DNA of 64,000 bases, taken from contig NW_026970610.1 of the NCBI RefSeq assembly GCF_963678635.1, forward strand, positions 42,513 through 106,512. The letters run 5' to 3'. The stretch comes from Symsagittifera roscoffensis. Taxonomy: Eukaryota > Xenacoelomorpha > Acoela > Convolutidae. Every line of letters starts with the position of its first letter. Position 1 is the first letter of the stretch. Below the pieces are notes generated by a model, which was not told the DNA's origin, did not search any database, and saw only the letters and a list, made by a program, of their open reading frames with translations. Shown here in pieces: positions 18,946-29,789 of this stretch. The translations under genes were made by a program, and so were the position numbers.

Positions 18946-19133
18946 TCCCACGAAATTTTCGAAATTTAGCAATAACACATAATCCAAATTTTAGACCAAC
19001 CATATCACAAAGTCCCATCCAACATATAATGACACACCAGTCACAAGATGAAAATATTTATGAACAAATTATAGAACAACCCCATACCACCGCTTTTCAG
19101 TCTCAAAATAATAATTTTTTTAGCCCACGATGA
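18912..19133 (+). CDS. Env-like segment 7: cytoplasmic tail
   Basis: The frame continuing the tail ends at TGA 19131-19133, overlapping ATG 19130 of the next gene as ATGA. It includes ENIYEQI, of the YxxI type used for endocytic sorting. The overlap argues that this frame is the true end of env. Confidence 0.45.
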   Translation, partial: TPLPHNHPLSLVPRNFRNLAITHNPNFRPTISQSPIQHIMTHQSQDENIYEQIIEQPHTTAFQSQNNNFFSPR

Positions 19134-20938
19134 GCCGACAACTTGGATCCCTACACCGTTCAAATTCCCACCCAACCAACCTCACCACTCCAATTACAAT
19201 AATTCCACTTTTTGCTTTCCCTCCACCCGATTTCCCAACCAGTAATGTAACATCAGGCATGAATTCCGATACTAATTCACACATCTCAGTTTTATACTCC
19301 ACCTCACAACTCAATAACCCGAATATTGAAACCCCCGATGAATTTGCCGACTCTGAACCATCTCCATCAAATAATTTTCACACCAATACCTCAATTTTTT
19401 CCCAACCCCCTTTTCAACCAATACTACCAAATAACCCTGTCCCAACCAATTCTACACCCTCTTATGCTTCCCAAGTCACCCCAACCTACTCTTCACTTCA
19501 TTCAGACCGATCATCCAATTCTCCAGACACCCCCCAAATCTCCCCAGAACTAGATAATTTTATTACCCTACAACAACAACCATACCACCTTGACACCCCC
19601 ACCATAAACCAAATTTCATCCACAATAGATTCATCCAACCCTCCTACCCCTACACCCTCTTCAGTTTATACCGAATCATTAGCACCATCATCCACATCTA
19701 CTGAATCTTCACTCAGCACTAATAGAGCTTACCGCACTCTTAAAAGAAAGTTCCCCAACCATCCTTTCTCAGCAAAACCAGGAACAGCCCGTGAATATAT
19801 CAATCATCCAAATCACACTAACACAAAAGAATTTTTAGCTATCACCTTACCCTCATTTCCACAATACACCTTAAACACCCCTCACGACACTAACGAAACA
19901 CGTAGCTTTGTAGACGAACACGTTTTAATGCCTACCCTTCCTTGGACCTCATATTATCATTTTACTAATCCCCTTTGCTTACCTTTATCTAACACTCACA
20001 TCGATATAGAACGAAATAAAGACATGCTATATCGACTCACTACACCACTAACACCTAGACAATTTACTTACATCGGATATAAAAAATCACTAAAAACATA
20101 CACTGCACCCCGAGCTAACGAATATACGCTAGAATATTACGATCATAACATCATCAGAACTAACCAAGATCAATTCTTAGACGATGATCGCTTCGCTAAC
20201 CCACAAATCACAGAAAATTTTTTCATTAAAACACCATATGTATTTACACTCAATATCTTTGATCGCAAATTTGACCACATCATTTCAGAAGCACTAACAG
20301 ACACGCAAGCCTACGAAAGTTTTAAAGAACGCTTTCAAATATTTTCACTAACCTTTCATTTCCTTGCACCACATGAAAGAGATTTGCACTGCTCACACGA
20401 TATTATGTTGCGCACTAAACAAACTCACACATATACATATTATCGTTTTATCCAAAATCACTTCGACCTACACACTCCCGCCAGACATCCACACCACCGT
20501 TTTCAATTCATCAATTCCAAATACACCTCACCATTCTTTCTTAACTTCACATATTGCATTAAAGATACTAACCTTCATGGTATTCTTCGAAATTATGATC
20601 CCATAACCCAAATGTATATTTTTTGTCCCATCACCAAGACCTTCAACGCAGAAGACTCCCGACCCTTCCTTATCCCACACGAATTTGTTCAACCTATAGA
20701 AATCCCCATATTAGAATTCATCCACAACACTAAATTCAATCACAAATTATATAATCTAATCCAAAACACACCTTATGAGTTTGCAGTTGGCACTGAAGAA
20801 CTAACCACCATTAAAGCACTTCAATTGCTTTGGCCACTGCTTCAAACTAAAAATATCATCCGCATCTTAGCTAAATTACTAACAACTTCCGATCTCATCC
20901 ACGACATCTTCCCCCACGGTTTCTTCCCCGACGACTAA
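19130..20938 (+). CDS. 602-aa ORF of unknown function at the 3' end
   Basis: A single open frame from ATG 19130 (in an ATGA overlap with the env tail) to TAA 20936-20938. Residues 1 to about 205 are Ser, Thr, Pro and Asn-rich and disordered. Residues about 210-602 look globular, rich in aromatic residues, His and Asn, with LPWTSYYHF near 270. There is no signal peptide, membrane segment or recognised domain. Two-part layout (disordered front, folded rear) resembles the methionine-less ORF upstream, so distant kinship is possible but unproven. A position after env recalls accessory genes of complex retroviruses. Confidence 0.75.
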   Translation: MSRQLGSLHRSNSHPTNLTTPITIIPLFAFPPPDFPTSNVTSGMNSDTNSHISVLYSTSQLNNPNIETPDEFADSEPSPSNNFHTNTSIFSQPPFQPILPNNPVPTNSTPSYASQVTPTYSSLHSDRSSNSPDTPQISPELDNFITLQQQPYHLDTPTINQISSTIDSSNPPTPTPSSVYTESLAPSSTSTESSLSTNRAYRTLKRKFPNHPFSAKPGTAREYINHPNHTNTKEFLAITLPSFPQYTLNTPHDTNETRSFVDEHVLMPTLPWTSYYHFTNPLCLPLSNTHIDIERNKDMLYRLTTPLTPRQFTYIGYKKSLKTYTAPRANEYTLEYYDHNIIRTNQDQFLDDDRFANPQITENFFIKTPYVFTLNIFDRKFDHIISEALTDTQAYESFKERFQIFSLTFHFLAPHERDLHCSHDIMLRTKQTHTYTYYRFIQNHFDLHTPARHPHHRFQFINSKYTSPFFLNFTYCIKDTNLHGILRNYDPITQMYIFCPITKTFNAEDSRPFLIPHEFVQPIEIPILEFIHNTKFNHKLYNLIQNTPYEFAVGTEELTTIKALQLLWPLLQTKNIIRILAKLLTTSDLIHDIFPHGFFPDD

Positions 20939-20940
20939 CA

Positions 20941-21020
20941 GGTAAGTATGAATTATACATATTATTAACTAATTAAAATAGAATTAGAAACTAACCATTC
21001 TTTACCCATGTCTTCTTTAG
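20941..21020 (+). other. Candidate 3' intron starting at CAG/GTAAGT
   Basis: ACAG/GTAAGT lies two bases after the stop of the 602-aa ORF and matches the donor consensus fully. The nearest acceptors are TTCTTTAG at 21013-21020 and ATTTTAG ending at 21028. If used, it is an intron just behind a stop codon, or a donor joined to host sequence. Confidence 0.4.
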
Positions 21021-21028
21021 AATTTTAG

Positions 21029-22549
21029 CCTTCATCCAACGATCATCTGAAAAATTCACAAAAGAAAAATAAAAAATCGAAAACTTCTTCAAACTGTTTA
21101 AAACTCTATTAATTTTTTGCACCAAACAATTAAATAAATATAATACCAATGCAGTAATTTAATTTATAAATTTTTTCCCCCACAAGCAGTAAATCTAATT
21201 ATGATGAAAATTTGTAACTTAATTTTTCCCAACAAATAGCAGTAAAATTTGAATTTCTATGTAGCAAATTGATAAAACGAAAAGGCAGTACTAACCTTTT
21301 GATATTTCCATTCATTCGCACAAAAATTCTATCCACACTCGCACAGCTCGCCCACGAAGAATTGTTTAAAATAATGAATTTCAGTTTCAAGCTTTCACAC
21401 TCAACAACTCTAACATAAGATAACACGTTTCAAACTTTCCTTTAACCCGGTTGGAAAGGAATTATATACTAAGCAACACTAACCAACGCAGCTTACTAAA
21501 CACCACAAATCATAGAATAACAGCATGACTAAGAAAAGGAAACCAACGGTACCCAAACCGGATTAACCCAGTTTAAAACTGGATAATTTATTCTTTTGAA
21601 GACTATTATAAAGTCTAAGAAAGAAATCATAAAACACAAAAAAGTCGACAGACAAACCCATACCACAAACAGTTTGATTTTTGAAAAAAGGACACAACCA
21701 ACAAAACATAAGAAAAAACACAACAAACCCAACATAAAACGTTATCACATAACAGGACCTCTCACAAACACCGCATGCAATCATACTCCCACTCCTGGCC
21801 TAACCCACCAGAAGAGGACGTCCTGAGCATGCTCTATAGCCGGCCTAACCCACCGCGCTATATCCACGCTTTGTGACACACACTCCTATTTTTAATAAGA
21901 GCTACTCAAGGGTGAGTAACTCTTCAAAATAACTGAACTAAAACAAAAAGCTTTTGTGAAAACAACTAACCAAAATCATAATTAAAAAAAATTAAACTAA
22001 TAAAAGTTTTATAAAATGTAAATTACATTATGCAATATATAGATCAGCATACAACACCAAGGACGAACATCCAAAGACAAAACGACCCCACTACACTCGA
22101 AAAAGAATGGCCAACTACAATCGATATGCCGCTCACAATCACAACTCAAAGGATTTAGAGTACGACTTGACTTCGCAGAAAAGGACTTCATTGAACTAGA
22201 CCAATGACCACCTCGATGTTCAAGTATACGTACAGATCCGAGTAACTAGGCATCCTCTCCATGCACAATCTCCACGCCATTCCCAGACAAGATCAAACAC
22301 AAAAGAAGTTCTCTACGAGAAACAGAAAAACCTGACATAGCCAACCATTCTGAAATCAGATTTGAGTTTGTTGCGGAAGCACAGTCGTTGTCGCAAGAAG
22401 ACACAACGTTTGATGTCCCTAATTCCAGCATCCTGGGACTTCTCTAACAAGAGAAAACGGAAAAGAAATATGATGTTCGCCAAATACCAACGTCCATCAT
22501 CCATCCTTCGAATTGCAGAAAAACTATTCTAAAAAACTCTGTAAAACCC
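21029..22549 (+). promoter_or_regulatory. 1.5-kb 3' non-coding region of the giant element
   Basis: No coding frame of note. Visible structure includes a self-complementary CCAGTTTAAAACTGG near 21569, two GGCCTAACCCACC copies near 21799 and 21842, and a hairpin at 21898-21925. It may hold RNA export or packaging elements. That is inferred from position only. Confidence 0.4.
21898..21925 (+). promoter_or_regulatory. Hairpin in the 3' region
   Basis: AAGAGCTACTCA pairs with TGAGTAACTCTT across a short loop with one mismatch. It is a possible RNA export or stability element. Confidence 0.4.
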
Positions 22550-22556
22550 GGATGGG
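22550..22556 (+). promoter_or_regulatory. Short purine tract before the 3' LTR
   Basis: GGATGGG (one T) directly precedes the 3' LTR, where the plus-strand primer of reverse transcription is expected. The tract is short and imperfect. A longer purine run at about 22449-22467 could serve instead. Confidence 0.35.
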
Positions 22557-22966
22557 TGGAACCTGATCTAAACTACATTTTATGATTGGATAAATTAGAT
22601 ATTTTACCAATGTAAAGTATTTAATATTAACCAATCATAATCCATCTGACTAACAATCCACTTATTTGTAAGTGCTGAAATTACTTGTAATTTCAGCACC
22701 AGAGAGATTTGAATTTAACTTAGAAATTAGTTGAACTCTCCCGAGTACTTCAGCAGCCGCAATAAACCAGTATACCCTAGATCTATTGAGCCTAGCAGAG
22801 ACTAGTTAAACAACCTGAGACTAGATAGTATAAGAGTAAGATTAGGATCGGTATTAGACTAAGAAGTTGCACGAATCTATCCGCCCGAAAATAAGATAGC
22901 GTGACGAGCAGACGGTGTACCCTATCCGAAATTACTCTATGAGTTAACCACTTCAGTCCTAACTCA
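22557..22966 (+). repeat. 3' LTR
   Basis: Direct repeat of 4120-4529 with three substitutions. It starts TGGAACC and ends AACTCA, followed by the TAAT duplication. Confidence 0.95.
22761..22766 (+). terminator. AATAAA in the 3' LTR
   Basis: A canonical polyadenylation hexamer lies at LTR position 205 and would end the element transcript. The 5' copy is at 4324-4329. Confidence 0.5.
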
Positions 22967-22970
22967 TAAT
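22967..22970. repeat. Target site duplication, right copy (TAAT)
   Basis: Matches 4116-4119 and follows the CA end of the 3' LTR directly. Confidence 0.85.
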
Positions 22971-23136
22971 AGTTCTCATACTCACATTTAAGAAATTTAA
23001 CTGCTTGAACATGGCCAGATTTTGGTTCTTTTTCCACGCGAGATGTGAGTCACCGCACATTGAAACTCGTTTAATTCGATCAATGGATCAATACTTTTGA
23101 TTTTTTTCTGATTGATGACCTTAGATTGACACTCTG

Positions 23137-23358
23137 TTGAGTCTGTTTTTAAGTGTGGTCGGCCGAAGATTTTTTGATTACTCGGCGCTTCCGATCTCTA
23201 AATTTACCATTACTGATGTCATTGTGTCTGAACATTTCAAACTGTGTAGAAACGGCAAAATGGCGCTTCATCCTTTTCCCCCACCGGCAAACTTTTATAA
23301 ATCAAAATACTGTTCACATTGTCCGATTGTCATGAAAGTTGACATGCGGACTAATTAA
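23137..23358 (+). pseudogene. Open fragment, unrecognised
   Basis: An open stretch of 73 codons with a run of cysteines near the end (KYCSHCPIV) that reads like the end of a protein. There is no supporting splice signal or homology that I can name. It lies among decayed host repeats, so it may be a gene remnant. Confidence 0.25.
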
Positions 23359-23738
23359 GCCGTGGCAAACAAACTTGGTTTTTATAATTAAACTTGTAAA
23401 AACACTCGTTAGACCATAAAATTGATGCTTGTGTGAGGTGGGGTGAGGGGAAGGAAAAAGAGCCGGCAAAATTAGCACCATGAAAATTTTTCAGCTTCAA
23501 ATTGGTAATTAGTGAGAGCATATAGTAAACGGATAGAGCTCCGTTGTATTTGAGCCAATTAATCATATTTCTCAACAAGCAAAAGAAAACTAAATCATCC
23601 GCAAAAGTATATCAAACTAGTTCAATCATAGAACAAATCCGAACAAAACATAATAATTGGAACTGTCTTCAAAACGTTTTTTTTTGGATTTTCTTGATTG
23701 TTTTATTTCTGTTTCAGGTTGTACACTTCATTATCAAA

Positions 23739-25815
23739 TCAGAATTGAGAGATGCAGAGTCCATTAACGTTTCCGCTGCTCTTGCATGATTCGCATCCCT
23801 TTGATCTTTGTTCCTTTAGCTTTCGTTCCAAGTTGTACATTTCAGAAACCAAATCAGAAAACAGAGATATTGATTCCATCAGTGTCTCTGTTGCTTGCAC
23901 ATGATTCGGGTTGTACTCCAGCGATTCCATAGCACAACGGATGGGCTGCTGCTCAACTAGCAACATCGCAGCAATCTGTTGATAAGCCTTAATACGATGA
24001 ACAAGAGCAGTGATTCCACTCCTTTCTCTTATCGTTAATTTCATACGAGTTAGAGAATCTAAAGCAATGTCAGAAAGAATATCGGCGAAAATTTTTTCCT
24101 TTTTTAATCAGATGATCAATGTTCGTTTCATCTTCAAAATCTTTGCGATGTTTATCATAAGCCTTGAAAGATGTACATAAAGACAAAAATGGTTTGAAAT
24201 CGTTTTCGTTCCACCGATTACTCAGAACAGTTCTACTATTGAGTAAGTTTTCCGCAAATGTTTTCAAAAAGTTATTATTTTTTGTTGCTGAACTTTTTCT
24301 TATTTCTTGTGTAGCTCGTATGATTTGATTTGCTTGAAACAAGTGTTTGTAAGGTTTTGTACTCAACGGGTTGATAAATATTGTTTCTAAAGCAAATTTC
24401 AACAATAACAAATGCCTAGTAAGTATATGAATCTTCTTTGCCAGATTGAGCGTCAATATTACTTTTTAAATAAAACGATTTACAAATTTCTGTCAGAAAT
24501 TTTTTTGTAACAGTAGTAAGCATTGATGTACGATTGCGTCGATGCTCCTCGGCTGCACGTTTTTCGCCCCCTTCTTTATGTTTTTGCTCTTGTTTAATCA
24601 GCAAGGTATAGGAATTGGCGTACAATTCAATTACATCAAAACATGAAAATTTAAGTTGATGACACTTCCAAGCTTTATTTTTCCAGTTTTCCCATTTCCA
24701 CCACGGCTCGTCAGATAAAGGAGGTGTATCAAAGTTCCAAAAAAAGCTCTGCGGCACATTTTTAGACAACCCACAAGCACCTTTGCTGTCCGTTTCACCA
24801 AGGAACTTGTAATTTTATTTGTAATTTTAATTTAACCAAGTTTGTAATTTCGAAATCGGCAGGATGCACAGAAATATTTATTCTTCCTGTAATCCAATAA
24901 AAGAAGCTCTCTAAAAAGACGCTGCCATCGGTATGCTGATTACCAACTAATATTACCTTTCTTACCCCAGCTTTAATCAGCTGCTGTAGGTTACGTTTTT
25001 TTATAAATATCATCTATCTGAACAATCGAGATATCATTGGGTCCTTTGAAATATCAAAGTCGTTCAATATTGGGAAGGCAAACGTTTCTCTGATGTAGTT
25101 CGAACTCCGACGCTTTCGTTATGAAATGGAATTGGTAATTGGTTCCCACCAAAATCACTATTTTTTTGCGAATCTGCCTGTAGTACCTTGAGTAAACCAT
25201 TTGCCAAATCCGACACTTTTTCATTTTTTTTCATCAGTTCTTCTTTCTTTTAAGCGATGATCAATTTAGTACATGCTCTTGCGATGATAATGTAAAAATT
25301 TGGTAGAACGTTGAAGCCATTCAGGTCACTATCGAACAAAAGAGCAAACGATACCGCAAACTGCAAACCATCAATTTCCAACGCATCAAATAATCGAACT
25401 CAGGGGAGACTTTTGTCGGCATTGCAAGCCCTCTGTTATGAAAATAATACTTTAAATAATACTCAAACTGAATGTTTCTTTCTTTCAAACGTAATTTTAG
25501 CCGCTCTTTTGTTTCTTCGGGCATCTCCAACACAACTGGTAAATAGTCTAAGCCGCAAGATTTTTGAAGGTATTCTTCAATAGTTTTCAAACTCTCGTTT
25601 ATGAAACCATCGCACGGCCGGATATTGGATTTTTCTCCGTGCAAATTATGGGCAGTTGTGCATCGAAACTCGCCACATTTGAGCATTGGATCATGATTTC
25701 GATACCTCTCGATATAACTGATTATTTCGATTGTTGACCTTAGGTTGACACTCAAACGCATAGTTTGCTGGGTTTGGTCAAGTATAATGTTACATCTTTG
25801 TTCAGAGGAAAACAA
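23739..25815 (-). pseudogene. Unrecognised minus-strand gene, frame-broken
   Basis: Five to six open blocks follow each other on the minus strand with few gaps: 25815-25321, about 25330-25080 (with an in-frame TAA), 25013-24795, 24769-24416, 24456-24070 and 24044-23739. The shifts are small and the coding composition continues across them, so this is one gene of roughly 600 codons broken by several indels and stops. It is not a clean set of exons. The last block is helical and ends in a cysteine pair (CESCKSSG). No domain is recognised. Fragments occur elsewhere in the window (3655-3745). Confidence 0.55.
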
Positions 25816-26399
25816 AATGCAGTGCTGGCTCTTTTTAAATTTTTTTAAAGATAAGTATTCGGCAGTACTTTTTAGTGAGATGTCTGGCTGAAGCTTTTAC
25901 TCATTTTGAAAATTTCTTACAATTTGAAAATGATACTTTTAAAAAGAACTTCACCAGTAAGTTTTCTTAATAAAATGAGAGTGCTCGTTTATCAGGGATA
26001 AGCTCTCTGAATGTTCCGATTGCCCAGTTGTTTGGTCTCCAATAGTTTTGGTATTTAAAAAACTGAAAACTACAAACTGTGAACAAAGTCAACAAGACTG
26101 CTCGTAACATGGCGAAGCCCTGAATGTTGCGACTGCCTTTAAGAAATATGGAGCAGTATTAACATTAAAAAAATAAATGAAATAAAACAAAATGAATTTT
26201 TTTTCTAAAATTTAATTTTTTTTATGATAATCATCCCCCAAACGCCATATAACAAATATTGTTAAGAAGGCAGTTTGGGTGAAAGAAAACATAATGAGGC
26301 GTTTACCAATTCTAAAAATAAATTGTTTTCATGTGATTTGGGTAGCTTACAAATTTCTTGAAAATCAAGTAAGCTTTAGATTAAGAAAATGGTGGAAAA
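25816..26399. other. AT-rich spacer, no gene seen
   Basis: Contains short phrases similar to the dispersed family (for example GAATGTTGCGACTGCC near 26122, compare GAATGTTGTAACTGCCC near 26934) but no frame worth calling. Confidence 0.35.
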
Positions 26400-27520
26400 T
26401 TGAAGATAAAATTACTTTTTCCCAAATTTTTTTCATTTACCCCTAAACGCTTGAAATCATTGCATTTAGTTAAAACTGATGAACTCAGTTCAGTTTGCAA
26501 TGACATAACTGTTATAGTAGCCGAAGCGTGTTATAATAAAGCAAAAAGTTGCGCGTTAATTATCGCAAATAAGCCATTTGTTCTAAATTTAGTGGCTTTT
26601 TTCAATCCCACTAAACTTACTAGAAAAGGTTTTGTGCAAGAAAGTTGTTTTTAGGTTTGGGCTCTAAACAACAATGTTTTTCAGACAGTATAAAAAAAGG
26701 ATATAAAAAATCATTTGGTTAAAAAGCTGAGTTTTGATATCAAAAACCAGCCAAGAATCAAAAACAAGCCCAAGCAAAATTAACCCGTCAATTTCTTTGA
26801 AGTTCGAAACAAAATAACTTGAAGGGGAGAAGGAACTCAATAAAAGTTGCACTAAAATGATAAAATTGTTTCAAATTTCGAACAAGGCGTCGTAGAAAAG
26901 AAAATCAATACATTGAATCAAGGCAAAGCTTTGAATGTTGTAACTGCCCGAAGCTGAAGAAAAATTTGTACCGTAAAAAGTCGATAGAGCTGTTTTCAAT
27001 AAAATACTGATGTTTTTCCGTTTTGGTCTTTTATTCTTACTTGTTATAAAAAAAAAAGAACTGTAGTTAGAGTCTCGTATCTATCAATTCAGTTCAAAAG
27101 GTCTTTTTTGTCCAATTTAAACGATAACTTTCGCTGTTCACTCGCGATATGAGAAGGCAAATTATGACTGGTTATTAATTCCAAATTTGGCATGCTAGCA
27201 TATTTCAGACTCCGATATTTGTTACAGAAAAAGATTGCAGTTGATTTCTTTTGTTTTTTCAAAGATCACCAAAAACAATTGCCAGATATTTTTTAAGAAG
27301 CCAAAAAACTTTCTGAATTAAGAATCACCTCAATCCTGATTACTTTATCATTTTTTGATTGTCGGGACGGAAACTGAGAATAATTTGCTTTGTTTTTTAA
27401 TGAGAACTGAAAAAAGTTCTCATTGCTCGTTGAAATTGGTTGAAATAGATTCAACAACTACGAAGCGCATTCAACGATTGGGAAACAAACAAAAAATATT
27501 TGTAACGGTTTGAATAGTAA
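26400..27520. repeat. Dispersed ~1-kb repeat, partner at 2.2-3.15 kb
   Basis: Second copy of the repeat described at 2200-3150, same orientation. An 84-codon open stretch at 26400-26654 covers the best conserved part. It is shared with the other copy through TVIVAE and CYNKAK, and is interrupted there. It looks like the remnant of a protein-coding family member. The family is unknown. Confidence 0.65.
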
Positions 27521-28438
27521 AAGAGACAATACTTGTTCTAATCAGCAGTTTTACCACCAGCGCATGACTTATCAGACACAGCTTTTCATCCTGTTATCTT
27601 TCATAGTTTAAACTCTGATTGTATTCACCGTTGTGCTCTGAACACTTTTGGAGCAGCAAGCGATGGATGTGACGGGAGCTGATGTTTATGAACCAGGAAG
27701 CGAATATTATTAAATCAAATTTACAGGTCTGATAGTTCAACTAATGGATACATTGAGTCGAAAGAATTCTAATTAAATTTTGTTTAATAAAAAATCTCTC
27801 TAAAATGTAATCAAAATCAAACAGTGTGGCTGATATTACTAGAAACTGCAACAATTGACTTTTAAAATGAACTGTAAAATTTTTCAGCCATACTTCACGT
27901 CGAGATTTCTGCGAGAAAACTCGTCGCACAACAAAATGCTCGCACTTCTCAGATGAGACTCAGATAAATCGAGAAGCTGCTGATGCATTGTTCTAGATGG
28001 TTCAAACTTTTTCAAGTTTTTTTTTATTTGTGAAGTCTTCTGCTGAAACAAAAAATGAAGCCCATTACGTTGCCCCAATCAGTTATTTGGCTAAACAATT
28101 AGATTCTACTGATAATTACCGATATTAACGCATATCCTGAAACAGTTTTCACGACACAATCAATCAGCAAATTTGAATCGGAAGACAAAGGTTACACCAA
28201 TCATTAGACCATAAAATTGATGTTCGTGTGAAGTTGGATGGAAAAGAAAAATAGCCTAAAATTCTCTTCAAAATTTATAAGTTTTCACCATTTGCTCAAA
28301 CACAGTCAAACCACAGAAAACAAAAACTCATTAAAATATTCAGGAAAAAAAACAGGAATACGTAATCATGTAAAAATTTTATATATTTGTATAGTTAAAG
28401 ATTTAGCCATTACAACTCTCTGATTTTTCTACCTCCAG
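27521..28438. other. Decayed host sequence, no firm gene
   Basis: A 64-codon minus-strand stretch (27884-28078) and a short segment at 28207-28235 resembling 23411-23440 (AGACCATAAAATTGATG) are seen. They suggest further decayed duplicates of the 23-kb area. Nothing else is supported. Confidence 0.35.
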
Positions 28439-28795
28439 TCCTTCTCAACTTACTACCCAAAGCTGAAAAAAGCGTACATCTGTATAACAAATTACTTGAA
28501 CGGAATTCATTGGGAAAGCGGAGAATGTTTTTATTTAAGTAACAATCAGATTATCCAAAGCTTTGTTTTGAGAAAACCTAACACCGTATTTTATGCCAAA
28601 GAAAAAGAGCAAAAATCTTGGATCGATAAGTTGAGCATCGTGATTAATGGGGTTGCCCGAGAATTGAAAGCTTACATTTCAAGAATTTTCAATCTTGCTA
28701 TTGACATTTACATAATTGCAGCTCCAAGAATCACTGCGCCCTGGAAAAAACTAAGGTCTTTTAATGATTGGCTGAAACAACGAGAGACTAGCTGA
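28439..28795 (+). CDS. Possible exon, unrecognised
   Basis: An acceptor-like TTTTTCTACCTCCAG ends at 28438, and the frame is then open for 118 codons to TGA 28795. The product has mixed, protein-like composition (NGIHWESGECFY and WIDKLSIVINGVARELK). No partner exon or homology was recognised. It may be a surviving exon of a decayed gene. Confidence 0.35.
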   Translation, partial: SFSTYYPKLKKAYICITNYLNGIHWESGECFYLSNNQIIQSFVLRKPNTVFYAKEKEQKSWIDKLSIVINGVARELKAYISRIFNLAIDIYIIAAPRITAPWKKLRSFNDWLKQRETS

Positions 28796-29789
28796 AACGG
28801 AGACGTACCTATCTCTAAATTAAGTGGTCTTGGCATAGATGACACCAGAGAGTAAAATCATAACATCTTTGACCAGAAGTGAACCAATTAATTGCCGAGG
28901 TCAAGTTGTGCAGCAAAGACAACAAAATATACTATCAGCAGAAAAATTGACTATTTTAGGACCCATTCATCTATTTTTAACGATACGAGTAATCTCACAC
29001 TGATAGCCAACAAACGAGGAGCATATCTTTTCAGGCTACTCTTAGTAACCAAACCTCAACCCGGAATTCAAATGGATTTTTGCAGCAGTGACCTACTTGA
29101 GGAAGTTCAGACACTAGTAAAATAAAACTCTGAAAATGAAATTGTTTTTTTTTAATGCAAAAACTGAAAAGTCAGCCAGTTATGTTGTGGAAATGTATGG
29201 CAATGACAATGACACAATTTATAACTTTTCAAATTATCTGGGTTACGAGATTTATTAATTTTCAGAAAATAGATAACACATATATCATGACTAAATCCCA
29301 TTTTTAACCCCAATAAATAACGAGTGTTATAGATAGAGAGTCAGAGAGAAAGACAGAAGGAGAGAGAGAGAGAAAACCGTCGAAAATCATAAAATATGTG
29401 GTCTTGACTGTACAGAACAAATTAAATATGAGCTAAGTCATTTCTAATTTTTGGTTTGACTTGTTCTGCATTTAGCACAAAAACAACGCCCTACAAACGC
29501 GTATTTATTTCATTTGATTAATTTTCTGAACCGTTTCAATTAAGTGCTTGCCCTCGGTTACCTCTGAACTTTGAAAAATGTATGTTGGAATTTTGACTGA
29601 TTCCGCCTATGAACGTACTACTTTTTTACAACAACCATCACGGTGTTTTCTTTTCATAATAAGACAGCAATTGAAATCAAATAGTGATTTTTTGATCACT
29701 CATAATCACGCATTTATTCCAATTAAATGCCCTAATCAATAAAAATTTTGTTTTGCAAGCGCATCAGAAAAGATAATTTTTTTAACCAC
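28796..29789. other. No gene seen; contains a (GA)n tract
   Basis: AT-rich host sequence. A GA-rich microsatellite lies at about 29338-29374. A 77-codon open stretch at 28892-29125 has no supporting signal. Confidence 0.4.

Larger units (their letters stand above)
16544..19133 (+). pseudogene. env: Envelope-like glycoprotein gene, interrupted
   Basis: The region codes, across changing frames, for a secreted or membrane glycoprotein: signal peptide, cysteine-containing ectodomain, membrane segment and long cytoplasmic tail. It sits downstream of pol in the env position. Scattered motifs (a YDC near the N-terminus, GYCD followed by VWFPEDTC, and a CYKRIPI block followed by FVDTLSRR) recall the chuvirus-like glycoproteins captured by some arthropod LTR elements. 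I rate that as weak, pattern-level similarity. Frame changes occur near 17.0, 17.3 and 18.91 kb. In-frame stops are TAA 17680, TAA 17860 and TAG 18616. The near-identical LTRs mean the breaks are recent, are sequence errors, or are bypassed by splicing or recoding. Confidence 0.6.
4120..22966 (+). mobile_element. Giant Ty3/gypsy-type env-bearing LTR retroelement, 18,847 bp
   Basis: The element is bounded by two 410-bp LTRs that start TG and end CA and differ at three positions, and by a TAAT duplication. This shows a single recent insertion. Order from the left: LTR, primer binding site, long structured leader, ORF1, ORF2, gag, in-frame TAA, pol (protease, RT, RNase H, integrase), small charged ORF, hydrophobic ORFs, methionine-less ORF, envelope-like gene, 602-aa ORF, 1.6-kb 3' region, LTR. 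The plus strand is strongly A-rich, as in lentiviruses and foamy viruses. Usual animal Ty3/gypsy elements with env are 7-10 kb, so this is about twice as long. Gag and pol are open throughout, whereas env has several breaks. Confidence 0.95.
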
